A stretch of DNA of 64,000 nucleotides from NCBI RefSeq assembly GCF_014534645.1, contig NZ_JACVQF010000235.1, positions 124,001 to 188,000 of the forward strand. Reading direction: 5' to 3'. A model generated the notes under the pieces. It ran no database searches and was not told where the DNA came from. It was given only the letters and a program-made list of their open reading frames with translations. Of the stretch, positions 9,866 to 18,102 are shown in pieces (the stretch's first letter is position 1; the number at the start of each line of letters is the position of its first letter). Both the position numbers and the translations under genes were made by a program. The stretch comes from Streptomyces griseicoloratus (GTDB lineage: Bacteria > Actinomycetota > Actinomycetes > Streptomycetales > Streptomycetaceae).

Positions 9866-9920
9866 CCGCCGGGGGGACTCCCGCCTTCCTCCCGCCCCGA
9901 CCAACCCAGAGAGGCCCTCT

Positions 9921-11276
9921 GTGTCCGAATCGCTCGACCTGGCCGCCTTCCCCGCCGACTTCACCTGGGGCACGGCCACCTCCGCCTACCAGATCGAAGG
10001 CGCCGTCGCCGAGGACGGCCGGTCGCCGTCGATCTGGGACACCTTCTCCCACACCCCTGGCAAGACCGACAACGGCGACCACGGCGACGTGGCCTGCGAC
10101 CACTACCACCGGTGGCCGGAGGACATCGCCCTGATGAAGCGGCTCGGCACCGACACCTACCGCATGTCCGTGGCCTGGCCCCGCGTCCTTCCCGGCGGCG
10201 ACGGCCCGGTCAACCAGGCCGGGCTGGACTTCTACGACCGGCTCGTCGACGCCCTCCTCGACGCCGGCATCACCCCGAACGTCACGCTCTACCACTGGGA
10301 CCTTCCCCAGACGCTGCAGGACCGCGGCGGCTGGACCGTGCGCGACACCGCCGAACACCTCGCCGCGTACGCCTCCGTCGTGGCCGGCCGGCTCGGCGAC
10401 CGGGTGACCCAGTGGGCCACCCTCAACGAACCCCTGTGCTCCGGCTGGATCGGTCACCTCGAAGGCCGGATGGCACCGGGCCTGACCGACCTGACCGCCG
10501 CCGTGCGGGCCTCGTACCACCTTCTGCTGGCCCACGGCCTGAGCGCGCAGGCCGTCCGGGCCGCGGCCCCGGGCGCACGGGTCGGCCTCGTCACCAACCA
10601 CTCCACCGTCGACGCCGCCTCCACCCGCCCGGAGGACATCGCGGCCGCCACCCGCATGGACGGCCACACCAACCGCTGGTGGCTGGACCCCGTCTACGGC
10701 CGCGGCTTCCCCGCCGACATGCGGGAACTGTACGGAGTGGACCTGCCCGAGCGCCCGGGCGACCTGGAGACGATCGCCGCGCCCCTCGACTGGCACGGCC
10801 TCAACTACTACTTCCCGGCGACCGTGACCGACGACCCCGAGGGTCCCGTGCCGTACGCCCGCGAGGTCCGCCTGCCGGACGTGCCTCGCACCGGCATGGA
10901 CTGGCAGATCGACGCCGGCGGCCTGGAGGCGCTGCTGCTGAGGCTGACCGACGAGTACGGCGTGCGACAGCTGTACGTCACCGAGAACGGCTCCGCCTTC
11001 CCCGACACCGTCGCCCCCGACGGCGGGGTCCACGACCCCGACCGGGCCCGCTACCTGGAGGAGCACGTCAGCGCCTGCGCCCGGGCGGTCCGCAAGGGCG
11101 TGCCGCTGGCCGGCTACTACGCCTGGTCGCTGCTCGACAACTTCGAGTGGGCCTACGGCTACGACAAGCGCTTCGGCCTCGTCCACGTCGACTACGCGAC
11201 GCAGACCCGGACGGTGAAGACGAGCGGTCTCCGCTACGCGGACATCATCCGCGCGCACCGCCGGCTTTACGCCTGA
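9921..11276 (+). CDS. GH1 beta-glucosidase
   Basis: Intracellular retaining beta-glucosidase of 451 aa, a typical GH1 length. It carries the N-terminal GH1 signature ([15 protein letters not shown]), the acid/base Glu at about residue 170 in TLNEP and the nucleophile Glu at about residue 355 in VTENG. The GTG start at 9921 is preceded by AGAGAGG. It has no signal peptide, so it should split sugars brought in by the ABC importer encoded just upstream. The layout resembles the cebEFG-bglC cellobiose operon of streptomycetes, but the adjacent regulator here is ROK rather than LacI (CebR), and I see no CebR-type operator, so a different beta-glucoside may be the inducer. Confidence 0.92.
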   Translation: MSESLDLAAFPADFTWGTATSAYQIEGAVAEDGRSPSIWDTFSHTPGKTDNGDHGDVACDHYHRWPEDIALMKRLGTDTYRMSVAWPRVLPGGDGPVNQAGLDFYDRLVDALLDAGITPNVTLYHWDLPQTLQDRGGWTVRDTAEHLAAYASVVAGRLGDRVTQWATLNEPLCSGWIGHLEGRMAPGLTDLTAAVRASYHLLLAHGLSAQAVRAAAPGARVGLVTNHSTVDAASTRPEDIAAATRMDGHTNRWWLDPVYGRGFPADMRELYGVDLPERPGDLETIAAPLDWHGLNYYFPATVTDDPEGPVPYAREVRLPDVPRTGMDWQIDAGGLEALLLRLTDEYGVRQLYVTENGSAFPDTVAPDGGVHDPDRARYLEEHVSACARAVRKGVPLAGYYAWSLLDNFEWAYGYDKRFGLVHVDYATQTRTVKTSGLRYADIIRAHRRLYA

Positions 11277-11295
11277 CCCGCGGCGTCGGGCGCGG

Positions 11296-11345
11296 GGTGG
11301 GGCCCCTCCGGCCGGGGACGAGCGCCCGGCCGGAGGGGCCCCACC
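11296..11345 (+). terminator. Very strong hairpin terminator after the GH1 operon
   Basis: Perfect 21-bp inverted repeat (11296-11316 with 11325-11345) around an 8-base loop, starting 20 bases after the beta-glucosidase stop. It should isolate the sugar operon from the STAS gene. Confidence 0.85.
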
Positions 11346-11482
11346 GCTCGTGGGACCGCCGTCCGCTTGCAGGATCGTTGCGTCCGGCATGTAGTGGATA
11401 AGAAGCCTGGGGCAGCCCAGCGCCCGCCGCTCCCGGGCCGGGAACGAAGCCCGTCGGGCGCCCAGGCGGAGAGGAGCGGGCC

Positions 11483-11890
11483 ATGCGGACCAGCATCATC
11501 CAGGAGGACCGTCTGGGCCTCATCCACTATCCGGCGAACGGCTGGACCGTCGTCGAGGTGACCGGGGACGTGGACGCCCACACCGCCCCCAGAATCCGCG
11601 AAGCGGTCATCGCGCTCCTCAACGAGGGCCACCGCCACTTCGTGCTGGACCTGTGTCCGGCACCCTTCCTGGACTCCATGGGGCTCGGCATGATCGTGGC
11701 GATCACCAAACGCATCCGTGACCGCGAGGGTTCCCTGCGTCTGACGTGTGTCAACGACAAGATCCTCAAGATCTTCGGGATCTGCGACCTGCGCAGGATC
11801 TACGCGTTCCACGACTCGGTGGACCAGGCGACACGGCGCGCCCCGCAGCGCGGCGGCCTGGCTCGGTGGCCCCGTCCCCTGCTCACCTGA
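11483..11890 (+). CDS. STAS-domain anti-sigma factor antagonist
   Basis: Small regulator of 135 aa in the SpoIIAA/RsbV/BldG family. The STAS core (about residues 18-115) includes the phosphorylation-site motif DSMGLGM, whose Ser would be phosphorylated by an anti-sigma kinase to control sigma-factor release. GAGAGGAG precedes the ATG. No cognate RsbW-like kinase or sigma-B-type gene lies nearby, so the partner is encoded elsewhere. The C-terminal tail past residue 115 (Arg/Pro-rich) is unlike the domain and may be disordered. It is monocistronic between two hairpins. Confidence 0.85.
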   Translation: MRTSIIQEDRLGLIHYPANGWTVVEVTGDVDAHTAPRIREAVIALLNEGHRHFVLDLCPAPFLDSMGLGMIVAITKRIRDREGSLRLTCVNDKILKIFGICDLRRIYAFHDSVDQATRRAPQRGGLARWPRPLLT

Positions 11891-11958
11891 GCCGACCCCG
11901 GGTGACCTGCGGCCCTTCCCGGTGACTCGGCATCCGGTCACGCCCCGCAGGGCGCCGC

Positions 11959-11981
11959 TCCCTCGCCCGGCGGGCGAGGGA
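11959..11981. terminator. Bidirectional hairpin between convergent genes
   Basis: TCCCTCGCCC and GGGCGAGGGA form a perfect 10-bp stem with a GGC loop. It lies between the STAS stop (11890) and the minus-strand rhamnosidase-like gene stop (11996), so it can serve both. Confidence 0.65.
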
Positions 11982-11995
11982 ACAGCGCGGAGCGG

Positions 11996-14900
11996 TCAGA
12001 CCCCGACGACCGCCCTGCCGTACGGAACGAGACGCACCGGGCCGACGAGCCCGTAGTCCTGGCGCTTGGCGGCCCCGAACACCGGTGCGTTGACGACCCG
12101 CAGCCGGTTGAGCAGCGAGGTGGCCACCTCCACCTCGATGATGTTGGTGCCGCGGCGCAGGTGGGGGCCGATGTCGACGACGGGCGTGAGCTGGTCCGCG
12201 GGCGGCAGAGCACGCCCGTTGACCGTGACCCGGTAGGTGTCGTAGACCTCGCCCAGCTCCAGCAGGGCGCCGTGACCGCCGGTCCAGGCCGCGCCCAGTT
12301 CCACCGTGGTGCGGTACCGGCCCACGCCCGACGCGTCGGCCAGCTCCGGGATCTGGGACCAGGGCCTGAGCCCGTCCAGCTCGACGGTGCGCCGGTTCCG
12401 GGCGGTGCTCGACGCGGTGGCGCCCGGTGTCCAGTCCTCGGCGGTCAGGGTCCAGCGGGTGAGCGCGATCGGCTCGGCGACCTTCGCGATGGTCGCGCGG
12501 ACGGTGGCGCCGCCCTGGAGGGTGGTGGTGTAGGTGCCCGGTCGCGTGTCGCGGACCTCCAGCCGGCCGCCCTCGGCCCGCCGGACCTGCGACGCCTGGC
12601 TGGACGTGGCGTTCCAGCGGGGTGCGGGGCCGGGGACCCACTTGCCGGGACGGGCCGTCGCGATGATCGTCGTGGCCCCGGGCGCCAGCGCGACGGGCAG
12701 CCGGATGCGCCCGTCGTCGAGCCGCGTGTAGGTGGTGAGCGGTTCGATCGTGCCGGTCCAGGCGTCCAGCACGTAGGGGACCACGTCCGGCCTGCGCATG
12801 GTGAGGGTGACGTCGTGGCTGATCGGCGTGCCGGTCGACCCCTTCTTGCTGACCGCGTCGTTGGCGAAGAAGTAGTAGTCGGCCTCCCCGTCGGCCCGGT
12901 GGGCGTGCAGCAGCATCGAGGACTGCGCGTACTCGACGTCGCGCCTCAGGCCCAGGGCGGCGATGCCCTGCGGGACGTCGGGGCGGTCGGGGACGTTGAA
13001 CACGCCGGGCTGCGCCAGCAGTTCGGCGATCAGCTCCAGCAGGCGCTCGTTGTCGCCCGTCCTCGGCAGTCCGGGCACGTGCCCGTCCTTCCAGTCACCG
13101 ATGACGATGATCGGCAGGCCCTGCCGGGCGTAGCCGACGAGCTTCTCGGCGACGTCCAGTTGCAGCGTGTGCTCACGCCCGATCATGACGTCCCCGTCGA
13201 CCAGGAGCGCCTTGAACGCCGGGCCGTCCGGCGCGAACCGGCCGTCGCGCACGACGGCGCCGGGCAGGGTGAGCAGACGCGGGCTGAGGAAGAGGTGGGT
13301 CCAGCCGACCGGTACGCCCTCGCCGCTGAACCAGGACGCGCCGAGCCCGGAGCCGGCGTAGCCCTTCTGCCACAGCACGCCGATGTCGGCCTTGTTGACA
13401 CCGGTCTGCAGTACCTGCTGAATACGGCTCAGGTACCCGGCGATCTCGGGCACATGACGCCAGGTCGGCTGGCGCGGGCCCCAGGCCTCGCCGTAGCCGG
13501 CGCCGCCGTTGTAGGGGGAGAAGGCGGCGAAGCCGGGCCATGCCGCACCCGGGGCGTCGGCGTACGCGAAGCCGTGGAAGACGGCCTGGTTCACGCCGGC
13601 GGCGTACTGGGTGACGAGTTTCTTGAGGGTGGCGTCCCAGGTGGTCGCGTAGGCGCCGCCCGCGGTGCCGCCCGCCTCGTTGGACAGCACCAGCTTGCCG
13701 CCCATGTCCCGGCCGCCGGCCAGGCAGCGGAAGTCGTCGAGGTTCTTGAACCCGAGCGATTCGCCCTCCGGGGCGTCCAGGAGCGCCGCCTTGTACATCG
13801 CGTCGGTCTGCAGGCCGTACGGCTGGACGCGGAGTTGCAGGCCGAGGCCGTGCGCCCACCTCTGCACCGGGAGCAGGTGGTTCTCGACGTACAGGTCCGT
13901 GACGACTTCCATGTAGTCACGGCGGACGGCCTTGTTGGTGGCGTCGTCGAACGCGAACGCGTACTTCTCCTTCGTCTGGAGGAGCGCGGGCAGGTACGGC
14001 AGCAGCGAGTAGCCCGTGCGGCGCTCGAACTCGGCCATGATGCCGGGCGTCCACAAGGTCGCGTGCGTCTCGATCTCGATGGAGTCCTCGAACAGCGCGC
14101 CCCCGGTCTCGCGCAGCAGCCTGCGCATGCGCGGCGTGAGGATCCGGCTCTCCCAGAAGTCGATGACGGCGCGCGTGCCGGCCTCGCTGAAGTGGTCGAC
14201 GACGTAGCTGAGCGGGCTGGTGTGCGCCGGGCCCTCGGGGCGCTGGCCGGAGCCGCGTTCGTAGCAGGCGATGAGGAGCCAGGTCCCGTCGTCCGGCGCG
14301 GTCCACTCCAGCCCGTCGTCCGAGACGCGGGAGGCGAGATCGACGACCGAGTCATTCTCCAGGCGGGCGGGGAAGGCGGTCGGCGAGGTCCCGGCGACGA
14401 TGCGGGCGGCCTGCACGGACCGCACCTTCCGGGTGGTCACCCCGGAGCCGGGAGCGGACACGGGTTCGGGCAGCGGGCCCGTGAACGCCGTGCCGCCGGG
14501 CACGACGGCGACGCCGTGCGCCAGTTCCTTGATCGCGGCGTTGCTGTCGGGCGTGATGCCGGGGACGGCGGCGGGCCAGGCCGGACCGATGGTGAGGTCC
14601 ACGACGATGCCGCGCTTCTTCGCCTGGTGGAGGGCCGTCTCGACCGCGCCGACCCAGGCGGGGGTGCCCCACCCGTGACGGGACGGGTCGATCGGCTCGG
14701 AGACGCTGTGGGTGACCGCCGCGATCTCCACGCCCCCGAAACCGGCGGCGGCGATCTCGTCGATCTCCCGCCTGATCTCCTCCGTGTCGACCAGCGCGTC
14801 CGGCCACCACCATCGGAACTTGGGGCGTACCGGTGCCGCGGGGGAGGCGAAGGAACGGGCGAACGCGCCGCCGGGCCGGCCGGCCGTGGCGCCCGCCGCC

Positions 14901-15049
14901 GTCACCGGCGCTTCCGCCGCCGAGGCGACGGAGGCGGTGGCCGCCGGCAGCGCCGCCGCGGCACCGGCCGCCGCTGTCATCTTGAGCAGGGCCCGCCGCC
15001 GCAGGCTGCTGTGCTCGAAGGTGTCGTCCTGCTCAGGTGTGTGTCTCAT
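11996..15049 (-). CDS. Exported GH106-like glycosyl hydrolase (putative alpha-L-rhamnosidase)
   Basis: Large exported hydrolase of 1017 aa. A twin-arginine type signal (LRRRALLKM, then an Ala-rich core to about residue 45) points to Tat export. The N-terminal half has the GH106-like barrel features FRWWWPDALVD, AAGFGGVEIAAVTH and LFEDSIEIETHATLWTPG. A beta-galactosidase-like jelly-roll region (about residues 880-1000, with DIGPHLRRGTNIIEVEVAT) closes the protein. It is divergent from the GH127 gene and carries its own promoter and operator copy (15060-15114), so it belongs to the rhamnose regulon. The family call rests on overall look and context; catalytic residues were not assigned. Confidence 0.75.
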   Translation of the reverse strand: MRHTPEQDDTFEHSSLRRRALLKMTAAAGAAAALPAATASVASAAEAPVTAAGATAGRPGGAFARSFASPAAPVRPKFRWWWPDALVDTEEIRREIDEIAAAGFGGVEIAAVTHSVSEPIDPSRHGWGTPAWVGAVETALHQAKKRGIVVDLTIGPAWPAAVPGITPDSNAAIKELAHGVAVVPGGTAFTGPLPEPVSAPGSGVTTRKVRSVQAARIVAGTSPTAFPARLENDSVVDLASRVSDDGLEWTAPDDGTWLLIACYERGSGQRPEGPAHTSPLSYVVDHFSEAGTRAVIDFWESRILTPRMRRLLRETGGALFEDSIEIETHATLWTPGIMAEFERRTGYSLLPYLPALLQTKEKYAFAFDDATNKAVRRDYMEVVTDLYVENHLLPVQRWAHGLGLQLRVQPYGLQTDAMYKAALLDAPEGESLGFKNLDDFRCLAGGRDMGGKLVLSNEAGGTAGGAYATTWDATLKKLVTQYAAGVNQAVFHGFAYADAPGAAWPGFAAFSPYNGGAGYGEAWGPRQPTWRHVPEIAGYLSRIQQVLQTGVNKADIGVLWQKGYAGSGLGASWFSGEGVPVGWTHLFLSPRLLTLPGAVVRDGRFAPDGPAFKALLVDGDVMIGREHTLQLDVAEKLVGYARQGLPIIVIGDWKDGHVPGLPRTGDNERLLELIAELLAQPGVFNVPDRPDVPQGIAALGLRRDVEYAQSSMLLHAHRADGEADYYFFANDAVSKKGSTGTPISHDVTLTMRRPDVVPYVLDAWTGTIEPLTTYTRLDDGRIRLPVALAPGATTIIATARPGKWVPGPAPRWNATSSQASQVRRAEGGRLEVRDTRPGTYTTTLQGGATVRATIAKVAEPIALTRWTLTAEDWTPGATASSTARNRRTVELDGLRPWSQIPELADASGVGRYRTTVELGAAWTGGHGALLELGEVYDTYRVTVNGRALPPADQLTPVVDIGPHLRRGTNIIEVEVATSLLNRLRVVNAPVFGAAKRQDYGLVGPVRLVPYGRAVVGV

Positions 15050-15059
15050 CGCGCCTCGT

Positions 15060-15114
15060 TTTAACGTTTTAATGGCCTGCGCTGGAACATACGCAGCCCG
15101 CTGTGCGGCCGCAA
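15060..15114 (-). promoter_or_regulatory. Promoter and LacI-type operator for the minus-strand GH106-like gene
   Basis: Reading the minus strand: -35 TTGCGG (15109-15114), 17-base spacer, -10 TATGTT (15086-15091), then operator TAAAACGTTAAA (15060-15071) centred on CG at 15065/15066. The centre is 20.5 bases past the -10, the same distance as in two other rhamnose-locus promoters. The gene start is 11 bases further on. Confidence 0.65.
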
Positions 15115-15241
15115 GGGTTCGGTGCGGGTGGATCGCCCGAGTGCCCGCGCATGCCGTGGAAAGGGCCTGTCAGCAGCAAGTACCGTGCGAATCCGGCGTG
15201 ATGACGCGAAGGTACGGACCGGGGCGGGGCTGTCGGAACCC

Positions 15242-15296
15242 TTGACTCGCCCATAGGGTCCGCCTACTTTGCGGTGCGGCTGACAAAAACGTTTCA
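15242..15296 (+). promoter_or_regulatory. Promoter and LacI-type operator for the plus-strand glycosidase operon
   Basis: -35 TTGACT (15242-15247), 17-base spacer, -10 TACTTT (15265-15270), then operator AAAAACGTTTCA (15285-15296) with the perfect core AAACGTTT. The operator would start about 8 bases past the transcription start, so a bound LacI repressor would block transcription. The remaining leader (15297-15405) shows nothing else clear. Confidence 0.75.
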
Positions 15297-15405
15297 ACGC
15301 GCGCTGTGCAGACGGCTGCACCCCAGGGGCACGGCGTTTCGCCGTACCCGTGCACGCATCGGCCCGTCACCGAGTGGTTCATCCCAGCCCGAAGGAGCCC
15401 GGCTC

Positions 15406-18000
15406 TTGTCCGTGCCATCCCATGCGCCCAGCCCCACCCGCCGCCACGTCCTGGCCGTGACCGCCGCAGCGGCCGCCGCCACCGCGGTGCCCGCGACGGC
15501 CGCCGGGGCGTCCGCCGCCGTCCCCGGCACCGGTCCGTCGGCCGGGGCCGGCACCGGATCGGCCGTGGAAGCCGTCCGGCCGGCATTGCGGCCGCTTCCG
15601 CTGTCCGCGGTCCGCCTCCTGGAGAGCCCCTTCCTCGCCAACATGCGGCGCACCTGCGCCTATCTGCTGTTCGTCGACCCGGAACGGCTGCTGCACACCT
15701 TCCGGCTCAACGTCGGACTGCCCTCGGCCGCTCAGCCCTGCGGGGGCTGGGAGGCCCCGGACGTCCTGCTTCGCGGCCACAGCACCGGCCATCTGCTGTC
15801 CGCGCTCGCCCAGGCGCACGCCAACACGGGCGACGACGCCTACGCCGAGAGGGCGCGGCACCTGGTGGCCGCGCTCGCCGAGTGCCAGGCGCACGCGCCG
15901 GCCGCCGGATACCGCCCGGGCTACCTCTCGGCCTTCCCGGAGGAGGTCTTCGACCAGCTCGAAGCCGGGGGCAAGCCCTGGGCGCCGTACTACACGCTGC
16001 ACAAGATCATGGCGGGCCTGCTCGACCAGTACCGGCTCAGCGGCAACGAGCAGGCCATGACGGTGCTGCAGGCCATGTCCGCCTGGGTGGACTCCCGAAC
16101 GGCACCCCTGACCCACGACCGCATGCAGGCCCTGCTCAGGGTCGAGTTCGGCGGCATGAACGAGGTGCTGACGAACCTGTACCTCGTAACCGGCGACCCC
16201 GCGCACCTGCGCATCGCGCGGCGCTTCGACCACGAGGAGCTCTACGCGCCCCTGGCCGCCGGCCGTGACGAACTCGCGGGGCGGCACGCCAACACCGAGA
16301 TCCCCAAGATCGTCGGTGCGGTGCGCAGTTACCGCGCCACGGGGGAGCGGCGCTACCTGGACATCGCGACCCACTTCTGGGAAACGGTGGTCCGCCACCA
16401 CTCGTACGCCATCGGCGGCAACTCCAACCAGGAGTTCTTCGGCCCGCCCGGCGAGATCGTCAGCAGACTCTCCGAGGACACCTGCGAGAACTGCAACAGC
16501 TACAACATGCTCAAGCTCGGCCGGCAGCTCTTCCTGCACGACCCCACGACCGCCGCGTACATGGACCACTACGAGTGGACCCTCTACAACCAGATGCTCG
16601 GCGAGCAGGACCCCGACTCCGAGCACGGCTTCGTCACCTACTACACGGGCCTGTGGGCGGGTTCGCGGCGGCAGCCCAAGGGCGGGCTCGGCGCCGCGCC
16701 GGGCAGCTACAGCAGCGACTACGACAACTTCTCCTGCGACCACGGCACCGGCATGGAGACGCACACCAAGTTCGCCGACAGCATCTACTTCCGCTCCGCC
16801 GGACCGGACGCCGAGGCCCTGTACGTGAACCTGTTCATCCCCTCCGAGGTGACCTGGCAGGAGGCGGGAGTGACACTGCGTCAGGACACCGGTCACCCGG
16901 AGACCGACCGCACCCGGCTCACCGTGACCGCCGGCGACGCCCGCTTCGCGCTGAAGATCCGCATCCCCAACTGGCTCGCCGCCGGTGGCGCCCGGGCCAC
17001 GGTGCGGCTGAACGGCCGTGCGACCGGGACGCCCGCCCGCCCGGGCCGGTACCTCACGATCGAGCGCCGCTGGCGCCGCGGCGACACGGTGGAACTGGTC
17101 CTGCCCCGAGAACCGGTCTGGCAGCCGGCCCCGGACAACCCGCAGGTGCGGTCGCTCTCCTACGGTCCCGTCGTGCTCGCCGGCGCCTACGGGTCGACCG
17201 GACTCGCGACCATCCCCGCCATCCGGCCCGCGTCCCTGCGGCCGGTGGCGGGCGTCCCGCTGGAGTTCACCGCCGAGGCCGACGGCCGGGAGGTACCGCT
17301 GCGGCCCTTCTACAAGGTCCACCACCAGAACTACAACGTCTACTGGGCCGTCACCCCCCGCCCGGACCGCGAACGCGACATCGCCCGCTACCCGCTCGAC
17401 GAGGGCAGCGGCACCACGGCGGCCGACCGCACCGGCACCTTCCCCGGCGCCACGCTGACCGGCGGCGCGACCTGGACCACGGACGGCACGCGGACCGCGG
17501 TGCTCCTGGACGGCGTGGACGGTCACGTCACGCTTCCCCAGGGGCTGCCCGCCGGACTGACCGAACTGACCGTCGCCGTGCGCGTCCGCATCGACTCGCT
17601 CGCCAACTCCGCGCGCGTCTTCGACCTCGGATACCACAAGAGCACCTATCTGTACCTCACGCCCCGCACCGGCTCCGGCAAGGCACGTGCCGCGCTGAAG
17701 ATCTCCGGCATGGAGGGCGAGGACGTGATCGACGCCGCCGGGCCCCTGCCGCAGGGCCGGTGGATCCATGTCGCCCTCACCCTGGAGGACGGCACCGGGG
17801 TGCTGTACGTCGACGGAGCCGAGGTGGGCCGCAACGCCGCCATGGTCACCAGCCCGCTGCTGCTCGGCGCCAGCACACGCAACTACCTGGGCCGTTCGCA
17901 GAACTCCACGCACCCGTACCTGCACGGCGCCGTCGCCGACTTCCGGCTGCACAACCGCGCCCTGACCGCCACCGAGGTGGCCCGGCTCGCCGCCGGCTGA
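15406..18000 (+). CDS. GH127 family (beta-L-arabinofuranosidase-like) enzyme with C-terminal LamG domain
   Basis: Exported enzyme of 864 aa. TTG 15406 is chosen because GAAGGAG ends 8 bases before it; GTG 15412 is the alternative. A twin-arginine signal (PTRRHVLAVTAAAAAAT) follows. Residues about 65-650 form the (alpha/alpha)6-barrel of GH127, with GGWEAPDVLLRGHSTGHLLSA and the Glu/Cys segment EDTCENCNSYNMLKL that matches the zinc/Cys site region. The second site segment reads NFSCDHGTGMETH where many GH127 enzymes have CC before xGTGME, so one of the paired Cys residues is Asp here. A LamG/concanavalin-like domain (about residues 665-864) probably binds glycan. It is first gene of a three-gene glycosidase operon. 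Confidence 0.85.
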   Translation: MSVPSHAPSPTRRHVLAVTAAAAAATAVPATAAGASAAVPGTGPSAGAGTGSAVEAVRPALRPLPLSAVRLLESPFLANMRRTCAYLLFVDPERLLHTFRLNVGLPSAAQPCGGWEAPDVLLRGHSTGHLLSALAQAHANTGDDAYAERARHLVAALAECQAHAPAAGYRPGYLSAFPEEVFDQLEAGGKPWAPYYTLHKIMAGLLDQYRLSGNEQAMTVLQAMSAWVDSRTAPLTHDRMQALLRVEFGGMNEVLTNLYLVTGDPAHLRIARRFDHEELYAPLAAGRDELAGRHANTEIPKIVGAVRSYRATGERRYLDIATHFWETVVRHHSYAIGGNSNQEFFGPPGEIVSRLSEDTCENCNSYNMLKLGRQLFLHDPTTAAYMDHYEWTLYNQMLGEQDPDSEHGFVTYYTGLWAGSRRQPKGGLGAAPGSYSSDYDNFSCDHGTGMETHTKFADSIYFRSAGPDAEALYVNLFIPSEVTWQEAGVTLRQDTGHPETDRTRLTVTAGDARFALKIRIPNWLAAGGARATVRLNGRATGTPARPGRYLTIERRWRRGDTVELVLPREPVWQPAPDNPQVRSLSYGPVVLAGAYGSTGLATIPAIRPASLRPVAGVPLEFTAEADGREVPLRPFYKVHHQNYNVYWAVTPRPDRERDIARYPLDEGSGTTAADRTGTFPGATLTGGATWTTDGTRTAVLLDGVDGHVTLPQGLPAGLTELTVAVRVRIDSLANSARVFDLGYHKSTYLYLTPRTGSGKARAALKISGMEGEDVIDAAGPLPQGRWIHVALTLEDGTGVLYVDGAEVGRNAAMVTSPLLLGASTRNYLGRSQNSTHPYLHGAVADFRLHNRALTATEVARLAAG

Positions 18001-18102
18001 CGACGCCCGTCCCGCACCGGTCACCGCACACACCCACGTCCCTGCCCGGTGCCCGCGCGTCCCGGGCACCCGCCCGCCCCCACCCGAACGATGGAGTTCC
18101 CG

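Noticed and set aside
12161-15064. 967-codon plus-strand frame opposite the GH106-like gene
   Set aside because: Same cause: an antisense frame over a high-GC gene, Gly/Arg/Val-rich, with no ribosome site or family signature.
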